DNA from: Mactra quadrangularis
Taxonomy: Eukaryota; Mollusca; Bivalvia; Venerida; Mactridae
Direction of reading: 5' to 3'
DNA length: 64,000 nt
Assembly (NCBI GenBank): GCA_025267735.1
Contig: CM046294.1
Span: 41,229,570-41,293,569, forward strand
The notes beneath the pieces are model-generated. The model ran no database searches and was not told the origin of the DNA. It saw only the letters and a list, made by a program, of their open reading frames with translations. A program made the position numbers and the translations under genes. Positions 24,157 to 35,500 of this stretch are shown piece after piece; the stretch's first letter is position 1, and each line of letters opens with the position of its first letter.

Positions 24157-24203
24157 TATTTTTAAAAAATATGTAAATATGAATTCCTTCATGCGAATTA
24201 ATT

Positions 24204-24236
24204 CCAGCCTCTTGTTCAGTAGCTACTGTTAGTTAA
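24204..24236. mobile_element. Truncated foldback left end
   Basis: ccagcctcttgttcagtagc, then tactgttagttaac, matches the left end of the complete foldback at 51706-51927. It is cut off where the LINE sequence begins. Confidence 0.6.
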
Positions 24237-27200
24237 CAAATTTATTTCCTTTTATTAATGACAGAATGGGAGCCAGATATATTATTTTTAGACATGACTT
24301 AATAGATGTAAGAGCTGAACAACTCTCGCCTCTCAGGTTGATAGGTTTAAGGGTTGAAAGGTATTTTTCAATGATTGTTATGAGAACTTATGATGTCGGG
24401 TAAACTGTAGGTAGCATCCATGAATGTACAGGGAATTAATGACATAAATAAAAGAACGGATGTACTAAATCACTTAAAAAATAAAAAAAATAATATAGTC
24501 TGTATTCAAGACACTTACTTAACTGAAAAAGACAAAATTATTACTCGCACTATGTGGGGGTTTGATTGCTATTTTAGCAATTACAGTTCACAATCTAGAG
24601 GAGTGGCTATTTTAATAAACAATAATTTTGATTTTTCATTTATAAGTCTGGAAACCGATAACAGTGGAAACCTTATCATTTTACACTTTAAATATTATGA
24701 TGTTAATTCATCTCTTTTTTGTATATATGGACCAAACAGAGACGACCCATTATTTTTTTAATAACATTTCTGAAAAATTGCACGCAATTGACAACAGTTG
24801 TTTCTTAGTTGGTGTCTTCAATTTAGTGTTGTGTCCTGAAAAAGAATACTTTAATTACGTAAATTTGAAAAATCCTAATTCCAGAAATAAAGTCATGACT
24901 CAATATAATTTAGTTGACTGCTGGAGAGATGAACACTTAGAAGAGGCAAAATTCACTAAGCAATATTAGATTTTTTTTTAATTTCTGACACATTACTCAA
25001 CAAAATTGATTATTCTGATATTTTACCTGGTTATAGAACAGACCATTCTTTAATTACCATGAGTCTTTTATTATCTAAAATTGATCAAGGAACTTCGTAT
25101 TGGAAGTTTAACAACTCTATTCTTAATGATACGGATTATGTGAAAAAGTTAAAGATACCATTAAAAGGGTGAAATAACAATATGTATCTCCGTATCAATT
25201 TAATGAGCTTCCAATAGAGAACATAAGCAGCAAAGATATTAAATTTACTGTTGATGACAAGCTTTTTTTGAAACTCTATTATTTGAAGTAAGAGGTGAAA
25301 CTGTTTCCTATTCATCCTTTTTAAAACTCTTTATAACAAATAAAGAAAAAGATCTTGTTCAGGAAATTGAAACTCTAAATGATCAAACAAACGTTAACCC
25401 GGATATTCTAGAACAAAAAAAAAGAACTTTTTGAAATGCGCCAACAATCTCTTGAGGGTAAATCAGTTAGATCTCGAGCAAAATGGATCCATGAAGGAAA
25501 AAAACCTACAAATTATTTTTGTAATTCAGAAAACAGAAACTTTGTATAAAAAAAAAATGAATAAGTTATGTACTAAATCTGGGGAAGTTTTGGTTGATCA
25601 TACAAAAATTATTCAGGAAACAATGAACGATTATAAATCTTTGTACTCGAAACATGAGGTGGAACTCTTTGACCTAAATATGTTCTTTGATAATACTGTA
25701 CCTACACTGTCTTTTAATGAAATGAATTCTTTAGAAGGAAAGATAACTAATAATGAATTACTTTGTAGTTTGAAAAACATTAATAATGATTCCGCCCCGG
25801 GTAGCAGTGGTTTTACTGCATCTTTTTATAATTTTTTTCTGGTCTGACATAGTTGAATTTCTAGTTAGGTCAGTAAACGTATCTTTTGATAAAAAAGAAC
25901 TTTTTGTTACGTTTAAGCAAGGAGTTATAACCTGCATCCTTAAAGGGAATAAAGATAAACTTCTCTTAAAACATTGGTGACCAATTTCACTTCTTAATGG
26001 TTCGTTTAAAATCGTATCAGCAGTAAAATCGTATCAAAAAAGTCTTAAACACAATAATAAGTGACGATCAGACTGGTTTTATGCCAGGTCGATACATGGG
26101 GGATAATATAAGGTTGATCTATGGCGTTTTGTTCTATTCAGACAAATATGATATCCCGTGTATGTTAATGTTAATCGATTTTGCCGCAGCGTTTGATTCT
26201 GTGTCATGGTATTTTATGTTTTATGTGTTAAAAAATTTAATTTTGGGGAAAATTTGATTAATTGGATCAAATTATTTTATAAACATATTGAGTCATGTGT
26301 AATTGTGAATGGTCACATGTCAGACTGGTTCCCTGTACGTAGTGGATGCCGACAAGGAGACCCTTTATCTCCATATCTGTTTATAATCTGTGCCGAAATT
26401 ATGGCGTTAATGATTAAAAAAAAATTCTAACATTAGGGTATCAAGATAAATAATGTTGAGTTCCTGTTATCTCAATATGATGATGATACCTCTATTTTAT
26501 TAGATGGTTTTGAGCAATCACTTTTTAACACTATGCAAGTACTAAAATTATAAACTAAAATATCTGGTTTGTGCCTTAATATTGACTAGACTAAAATTAT
26601 CTGGATTGGTAGCATGAAAAATAGTTGAACAACTTTATGCCCACAGTTAGACTTAATTTGGGAACAAGGCACTTTCAATCTTTTAGGAGTAAATTTTTGT
26701 ACTAACCTTGGTGACATGGTAAAGTTAAACAATGACAAAACTTCGGAAGAAATAAGAAAAGTCTTTATGCAATTTTCTAAAAGAATTTTAACCCCAATAG
26801 GAAAGATAACTGTTATCAAAACTTTAGGTCTTCCAAAAAATAATCACTTATTCATGAGTTTACCTTCCCCTTCCGAACAATTTCTTAATAATTTACAAAG
26901 TAGTTGCTTCAGATTTCTTTGGAATGAGGGGCCAGACAAGATTAAAAGAAATTATATCACTCAAAATTATGAAAATAGAGGTCTTAGAATGATTGACATT
27001 AAAAAATTTATGTACTAACTTAAATGCACTTGGTTAAGAAGAATATTACTTAACAAGTCGAAATATGTAGACTTTATAACTAAGTTATACCCATTAATTG
27101 ATAAGATTCCACATTTTGGAAATGAGTATATTAAAATAAATTTAAATCGAATTACAAATGTATTCTGGAAGGAGTTTTTACTAAGTACAGTATGCCTCAA

Positions 27201-29058
27201 TGAAATCTTATCAATAAATTCAAAAACATGTCCATCTCTACCTGTCTGGCATAATAACTTGTTTAAAATTGGTAACAAAAGTGAGTTCTACAGAACCTAT
27301 TATGAAAAAGGTGTAGTTTTTCTTAACGATTGTCTTAATGATAATGGACAACTGATGTCATATGAATCCTTTCTCACCAAATGGACTATAAACAATAATT
27401 TATAAAATACACAATAATTTTCTACAATACAATAGTATATTGAGATCTACCATGTCTGCACTCCATAAAAATAATATTGACCTTCCATTAGACCTAACCT
27501 TCCAACCTCTTCAACCTCCTTTGACTCAAATTGTTAACGCCTCAAAGAAAGGCTGTAGAAGAATTTATGATACCCTACTAAAAACACCATCTTCGCCAAT
27601 GAAATCTCAGGTCAGATGGTCTGAAGAACTTAACTTACCTGATAGATTCAAATGGCCTTTCCTCTATAAAAGTACTTTTAAGGTTACCAAAGACTCTAAA
27701 CTTCATTGGCTACAATACAGAATTAACCACAGAATATTGGGCACAAACCAGTTACTTTTCAAAATGGGTATATAAACCAATACTAGTTTCACTTTCTGTC
27801 AACATAATCAGGAAACCATAAGTCATTTATTATATGAATGTATTCATGTTGAAACTTTCTGGGACAATTTAAGAACATGGATAAGTCAAAACTGTAACTT
27901 TCATTACACTCTGTCAAAAATAGATATCTTATTCGGTATTCTCAATAAAAATGTTGGCTTAAATATTATTTTATTAGTAGCTAAACAGTACATTTTTAAA
28001 TGTAAAACTAAAAAGTCATTAATCAACTTTGAGCATTTAAAACAAATTAAAGTCTTATATACTAAGTGAAAAATACTATGCTATCAACTCCGGAAAAATA
28101 TCACATTTTAATAAAATCTGGCACAATTTTTCACAACTCTGGAACCTACAACCGTCATAGATTATTCTCTATTGTTTTATTTAGTGCCTTAGCTCTGTCT
28201 TTCTTAATTATCTGCAAAGCATGGCTCCCAACCTAATATGGCACATTTAACATCTTGTGCCAGCATTAACCACCAACGACAATTGCATGACCTACTGTAT
28301 TTGTTATTTATATTTACCTTTCAATAATAATGTTTATAATACACAAAATAAGTCATAAGCTGTAAACATATATTTTGTAATTGTTAAATTTATATGAGTA
28401 TATATCCATAAAGGAATATATAGTTATTACAAAATACATAAAGAAAATCTACTTAATACTTATCATTACATCTTGGTGGTAGTTTTTAGTTATATATTAT
28501 TCAAGAACATATTGTTTAGTGTAATTTAATACACTACGTCATAATTATTACTGGTTAAATTATAACAGTGCTATATAAATACAGGTTTATTTCTTATGAT
28601 GACGTATTCAATAGTTTAACAAACCATGTGAAGTATAAAATGTAACCTGATACCAAATGCAGCAAATATGTTTTCATGTAAAGTATGAAGTATTTATAAT
28701 ACTTATTACTGTCTGAAATTACTTAGCCACATGTGTTTTTAAACTATTGAATACTGTATTTATGTGTGGTATTTATTCACCATTAAACATCTACAAAGAT
28801 GATTACTTCCATTACCTGTAAGGATTCAAATATTCATATGAATATTAACACTCCTTATGTTTTTCTTTCCTTTTATACCACAACAAATGATTAGTAGGGT
28901 TATTATAACTTTCCTAAAACTCTAAACTGACACCCATGAGTGTAAACCATTCACCTTCTTTACAGCTTTTTGTCTTTAATACGAAATGTGTTGTATTGTA
29001 TTGTTACTTGTGTATTGTTCTTTGTATATGAAAAAATTAGTAATAAAAAATACAAAAA
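24237..29058 (+). mobile_element. L1/Tx1-like LINE, inactive
   Basis: A full-length or near full-length non-LTR retrotransposon. An endonuclease-like region starts at 24420, the reverse transcriptase spans about 25780-26530, and the C-terminal region ends near 28160. A 3' UTR of about 900 bp finishes with aataaaaaatacaaaaaga around 29040-29058. No convincing ORF1 was seen in 24237-24419. Target duplications could not be identified. It lies directly upstream of the receptor gene and interrupts copy A of the composite repeat. Confidence 0.8.
24420..28160 (+). pseudogene. LINE ORF2 (endonuclease-reverse transcriptase), broken
   Basis: The apurinic-type endonuclease begins MNVQGINDINKRTDVL, with VCIQDTYL (usual LQET) near residue 30 and RGVAILI. 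The later GDFN motif reads GVFN at about 24809, losing the catalytic Asp. Frameshifts occur near 24755 and after 24965. Reverse transcriptase motifs follow: GFMPGRYMGDNIR (26079), LIDFAAAFDSV (26172), RQGDPLSPYLF (26350) and QYDDDTSILL (26473), where the family has YADD. The C-terminal block KLHWLQYRINHRILGTN (27700-27750) is typical of L1/Tx1-like LINEs of invertebrates. Several stops and frameshifts show it is not functional. Confidence 0.82.
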
Positions 29059-29274
29059 GATATTTGTATAAACACTGAATGTCTATTTTACACCCGGAAG
29101 AAGTCAAGTTATTTATTTAAGATGCAATTGTATGATCAACATAAACATCATTGTATTTGATATGGATCATCATATACATATATAAAGATATATACATAAT
29201 TCATGTCATTTTCTAATTTCCACAAATTGTGCTCTTCATTGTACAAATCCTCTTTTGATTGTTCTTTCTTGCGT

Positions 29275-29510
29275 AGCTTTAATTTAAATAAATCTATGCA
29301 GTTTGTAGACCAACGACCTTTTAACTGAGACAAACTTCATTGTGTGTTGTACAAGAAAGGCTGTACTGTACATGAATAATTTGGCCAACTTACATTACTT
29401 ACGTGTGTAATGTATTATGGGAACTTGTGATGAAGATAATGGTTTCGGAAAGTTTTAAAAACTAATGATTCCATTTAGGTCTGATTATTCTATGTATATA
29501 TTTTCAGATC
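29275..29510 (+). promoter_or_regulatory. Upstream flank of receptor gene (shared with paralogue)
   Basis: Similar to 59533-59771: gctgtactgtacatgaataa, atttcggaaagttttaaaaa and tctatgtatatattttcag are shared. It ends in an acceptor (ttttcag at 29504-29510) ten bases before the ATG, so a non-coding first exon must lie further upstream. The promoter itself was not located; an inactive LINE occupies the DNA upstream of 29058. Confidence 0.55.
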
Positions 29511-29557
29511 AATCGACATGAAAGTTGAGACTTTCCTAGGAGTCATGCTATCTATAA
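29511..29557 (+). CDS. Receptor exon 1: leader start and signal peptide
   Basis: Begins after an acceptor at 29510; the ATG is at 29518. It encodes MKVETFLGVMLSI, a short hydrophobic leader, and ends at the donor a|gtaagt in phase 1. The paralogue at 59782 has the same layout. Confidence 0.8.
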
Positions 29558-32500
29558 GTAAGTGGCAAATTGTACGGGATTGATAGGAACTTTAGTTGAA
29601 CTACTTTTGTAACCATTTAAATTAGAGTGTAATCGTACATAGATATACACAGACACTCTATTGTAAAATATCTCAACACTCACTACACAATTTGAATGAA
29701 TGTCGTAGAAAAAACAGCTTGCGCTTGAATGAAAATACCTTAAAATTTAAAAAGTCACCTGTCTAATGTAAGAGTTATTCATAATTAAAGGTGGAACATT
29801 TAGCTATCCATATTTATTAGATGACCCTGTCAATTTTTTCTCCTTTCAATGTGGTGACATTAACATAATGAAATAATGGATCATAATAATTATCATATTT
29901 TTGTTATTTATGTTTCTTTATGTTTATGTTATCTTTGTTTATTTATGTTAGTGTTACAGTTATGCGTGAGTAGTGCTGAGGTCATTCGTCGAATCATCAG
30001 TTTAACCGAATTGAGTTTATCTATTAGTGATATTGCTTAATTGTTTTCATATAAACACTTTTTAGTATACACGTGTCAGTCTTCAACACTGGTTGTAGAT
30101 GTCATTGAGATACGCAACATTGATAACTACACATTTGTCTGTAATGTACCATCATCAACAAATTTAACAAGATGGACATACCTGTCAGGTTCTGTAGGAA
30201 CATCATTGATGAGTTATCAGAATGGAATATGAACAGTATCACCATCTGATTCATTTCTTAGGGAAAGTACTAAATATTCGTATGCATGTAATAGTACAGC
30301 GTATCAGGTTACATTAAAATACTATGGAGGAGCAGTTCGAACAAACCACATATTGGCATGTAAAGATACCTATCAATTAAACAGTACAGGATCTACTTGG
30401 ATTATCAAAACCAAAACAGGTAAAGTTTACGAGACAGGTTGATATGTTATTTAACTCAGATTTACATCCGTTATCCGAATAGACCAAGCTTCGCAAATGA
30501 CCATGAGACAAACCAAACGAAGAAATCAAGTGAATAAATCATCCAATTAATCATTGGAATTTCCGTTGCAAATAAAACTAAAAATAAAAGAGTCATTGAA
30601 TTACAAATGGCATATTATGTAAATATAAATGCTTGTATTATGTAAATAGTGTAGATCATTATGCAAATTCTACAGAATTGCGGAAATCAGTTTTTTTAAG
30701 TTAACCCCAAGTCGATGAAAGTAACAGTAAAGTTTGGTCGTATGATCGAGCTCATTCTATGAAATTGCTTCAGCTGTAATGAATTAAATTGTCTTTCAGC
30801 TGATGTATCCTGTAGTTATTGTCAACCAACAATTTCATTTGATGTAGTAGAAGTCACTGAGGGAGACAATGCAACATTTGTATGTAGTGTACCTTCTAAT
30901 GTGTCACATGTCAACTGGCAAAGGAACATAGGAGAAAACACAGCTCCTATGAGTAGTCAGGATGGAAGATGTACTACATCACCATCTGGTACAACATTTC
31001 TAGACAATACACGTGAATATATCTACACATGTAACAAATCAGTTTTCCATATTACAAGATTGAATGTACAAAGAAGTGAACATAACGACATATATATGTG
31101 TACACTCCCTAATCAGGATGAAGGAAAAGGATCAAACTGGATCATTAAAGTAGTAAAAGGTATTTTTGTACATTGCAATATGATAATATGTAATGTTTTC
31201 CAATATAATAGCAATGGCAAATTGAATATATGCACAAATAATCGGACCTTAGTGTCCGTAAATATTCAAGATAATACGACATGTCTTTTTTTTGCAAGCT
31301 ACGTTGTATTGCAATGTTAACTCATGTAAGGTCGTTCTTTGATGTATTATCTTACTGTATCGAATTATGGTAAAATCCCGTATAAAATTTTACTACAGAC
31401 TGTAGTAGTATTGTTCTGTTGAATAAAGAACCCATGATGCCCCATTTTATTCGTTTATTACATAACAATGTGTTTATCAATCAAATATAGGTCCACTTAT
31501 GGAGATAATATAGATGTTGTCTGGAAAGATTAATTACCGACCTGCAAAAAGAAAACTAAACATATTTGTATTATACACTTGTTTAATTTAAATGGACACG
31601 TAATTATTTGATACTAACATTTTAATTTCAGCTCAAGTAACATCAGTTACAATAACATCACATGATTGCCTGGTTAATGTCACAGAAAACACAATAGTTA
31701 ATTTTACAAGTGAAACATCAACAGCAAGACCTGCTGCCACAGTAAACTGGTATAAACATTCAAATGGCCAAGATAGACATGAAACTCAGATAACATCTAA
31801 CATTACTACAACGACTGATTACTATGATTTAAGTGTTACAACCAGTATACTACGTTTGTTTGTAACTCGACAAGACAATGGTCATAAGGTATTTTGTAGA
31901 GCAAACAATGCAGCAAACACAACTAAGCTGCTATCAAAAAACAAAATACTACTGAATGTTTTATGTAAGTATTATTTATTAATTATTATTAATTAATTTC
32001 TATTTTCATTAAATGCATGCAGTGCTTATCTTTTATAAATGTATTGTTTTCATATATCGTTAATATACTCTTATTGAAACAACTGTGTATATATATAATT
32101 AATTAGATGATTAAAATAATAAACATCAAGCTTCACATGCACATTTTTTATTTTCGTTACTAATTCAAATATGTTTCACATGAACGGCTATTCAATGAAT
32201 TTCTATAAATGTATAACTAAATATTCTTCTCAATGAATTGACCATCAAATTCCATACCAACGCGTATGTCAGATGCATTAATTATTATCGTAATAACTTT
32301 TAGGAAATGAGCATTTATTTGAATGGCATTCTGATGTTTTTTGGGTTTAAGTAGTAAGTATTTCTTCAATGCTTTACAGCAGCCATGTATGTTTAACAGC
32401 ACCTCATAAGTAGGCTTTCTTCATTCACTAAATAACGCAACAAAACAACTCAATAAACAAAGCAATGTTTTTTTTTACACTGAGCTTATTCTATGTGATT

Positions 32501-35500
32501 TGGTTGATTACCAAATAACTTAATAGTTCATTGATCGACCAGCCACTTTGCTAAATTTATTTATTTTCAGAAATCCTGTACTCTTATGCTACATCACTCA
32601 ACCTCCAAAATGTATAAGCAATGCTCGTTTAAAATAATGATTTGTATATATTTTTAGACAAATCAGATGATCCGTATGTACCCGTGGAAAAAGAATATCA
32701 AGTGATAGAAAATAATTCGGGGACATTGGCCTGTACTGTTAGAGGTGGAAATCCTACACCAACATTATACTGGGAATGTAACGGTGTATCACTAACTAAC
32801 AAAGCAACAATCAACTCTAATAGAACCATCACTACATTAGTATGGACTCCATTAAGAACTCATGCTGGAACATGTACATGTACTTCAAAACAAACATATT
32901 TTCCGGATGAAGCAGTTAATGTTGCCCTAGATGTTTTATGTAAGTTTAACATACGGTAATTGTATAAAAAGTCAAAAATATTGTTGTACAGACCCAATAA
33001 ATCGGTAAAAAAGTGGTATAGTTACAATTTGATCAATCGATTTCATCTGAAGTTTTAACAGGCTCGTGAAAAGCACAGCTATCTTCGGACTTATTGGAGG
33101 CGACGAAAATTAGACTGACTATAACGTGCATACCATTTGTATATCTTTTTTTGGAACTTACTTTTTAATAAAGTACGCAAAATATAAATGGTCATTAAGT
33201 CTGACAAATTCTATATGAGTAAATCGAAGATTACTTACTAGAATGACTACGCTCATTTGCAAAAAAAGTTAAGCCGGAGTGTTGGTATATAATTAATTTA
33301 AGATCTTTAAGAATTCGCAGTTTAAAAAATCATATTGCATAAACTAGATGTTAGTGATTAAACGAGTGATTCGCGAAAACCATCCATTACATGCACTGAT
33401 TCAAATACATAGTTTGGTATGTAAATCACCTTGAAAATTATGATATAATTAGTTATATAGTTTGGTATATGATGTTATCAAACTGTTCCTCTGTTTATTA
33501 GATGCAGCAAATGTTACAAACGTAACTGTCAATGATTTGTCTCGTCAAAATGTGACTGTAAATGAAAGTAAACCAGTTATTTTTATTTGTACTGCTGATA
33601 GTAATCCAACAGCTTTAATGACATTGAGCCATCAAAGTAAAACGCTGAAGACTGTGACATCAAACAGTTTAGAATACAACATTTCTGAGGCAAGCTGTTT
33701 AGATGCTGGAACTTATTACTGCTCTGCAACAAATAAATACAATGGTAAAAGTGTCTCGACGCACGCTGTACAATTATTTGTTAATTGTAAGTATATAAAT
33801 GTTATCTAATATATATGTACATCATTCTATTAAAGTAATTTTTCACGATCAATTACTCATTTTTTAAAATTACATTACATACATCAGAGTAAAAATACTC
33901 AATGCAAAAACACACAATATTATTTCATATTTTCTTATTCATTGACACTATTTGTTTCGTTCAAATTTAAATGCATATTTCAATTTGCCAAAACCGATGT
34001 TATGAATCTCAAAATTATCAGAGGCGATTGAGTTTTGTTTGGCCTATATTTTCATCTTACAGTTGTTAAAAAATCTACTAATTGATGTCTTTGAATTACT
34101 ATTGATATTTTACCAGGTGCGCCAAGGGCTGCTGAAGAAGTGAATACGAATATGTCAAGTGCGAAAAATGCATCGAAAATAATTACTGTCAATGTCATAG
34201 CATATCCTCTTCCTACGTTTACCTGGAGCCAATTGATTAAAGGGACGTGGGCTCCACTTGATAAAAACAACAAGTTTGTCATAAGCTCATCAACTGTCCA
34301 GTCTAATCTTACAATACGCAGAGTTGGTATGGGCGATTTTACAAAGTATCGAGTGATTGTGACAAATGAATTTGGTCAAATGGAAACAACTTTTACTCTG
34401 TCACCCTATGGTAAGAAATAGTTATAATAAAGTAGACGTAGCGTTTACTGTTTCCTTAAACAATTCATTAAAATACTCTTTTAATATAACACTTATTCAG
34501 CTGTCTACATACTGCAGTCATTTAGTGTTTTCTGATGGCTTTGGCAAATTCATTAAAATGAGGAGGTATCTTATTTATGTTCAAACAATAATCAAGTTAT
34601 GCCTTAAAACGGTTTTTATACAACGACCGACAATCCACCTAAACGTTAAACGTTTTTGTCATATGTCGTGAAATCAGGGTTAATTCAGTCAAGAAAAACG
34701 AAAGTTAAAACATATTATAATGTTATGTACTTTACAGGTATTCCGGATACCCCAACAAAATTGAAGCATATTCAAAGCCAAACAACAACATCATCAATAC
34801 ATATTGAATGGAGACCAGGATATAATGGTGGGCCTACCCAAACATTTTACATTAAGTATAAAAAGAGTTCAGATGCAACATGGACTTACTTCAATGTTAT
34901 TGATAGTGGGGAAGAAACCATGGACATTTCATTGAATGGTTTAGTAGAGAACACACAATATGAAATTGTCATCTTTGCTTCAAATATAATTGGCAACTCT
35001 TCTGAATCTCAAGTGTTAGTTGCTTCAACGGAAGGTAATGAAAACGTAATGCATTATTCGAATACAATTTAAAAATGATTTCTGTGTAATTGGGACAGTC
35101 AACCCCTTTTGCTCTTATAGTTAAGATTATTTTTTATGTTTTTTATATGATGTACAATGGACATCATATCTAAAATGTTCGTTTTTTAGACACTCTCTTA
35201 CTTATCTACGAGAACATTAAACAATTCCCTCTGCCCAAAAAAAACTTTGTCGATCTTTGATCTTTTCTTTTTACAAAATGCATGGACATGCGTTGATGTC
35301 TATTGTGTCTTAATTTTGCATTGACAGCAAATTCATTTTGAAGCTCAATAGTTATATTTGCCTTGTTCACTTGGTTGAAATAGACATTGGTTTCATTAAG
35401 AGAAAAGATGTTGATTCTTTGATGGAACAGTATATGACATTTGTATATAGTTTATCAAACATCAATGTATTATTGTGTTTTTTTAGCAACTTCTACTAAT

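Larger units (their letters stand above)
17959..24236. repeat. Composite repeat, copy A
   Basis: Collinear with copy B (46633-51930), starting at aacctgtttgctagtgttag in both. Shared blocks in order: an atcgtgatac-rich segment with a tRNA-like B box, one or both halves of a foldback, a + strand SINE, the gattgactggtac to gtgactcact block, a minus-strand SINE inside that block, ctattattatcacccgtatt, and a second foldback end at 24204. A carries a 651-bp MITE (23506-24156) and a private segment (19660-21929). B carries other insertions. It ends where a LINE begins. Confidence 0.8.

Noticed and set aside
30229..30231. Selenocysteine at the TGA replacing cysteine
   Set aside because: A Cys-to-TGA swap invites the idea, but no SECIS-like element was seen near the 3' end and extracellular Ig domains are not known selenoproteins. 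A nonsense change is simpler.
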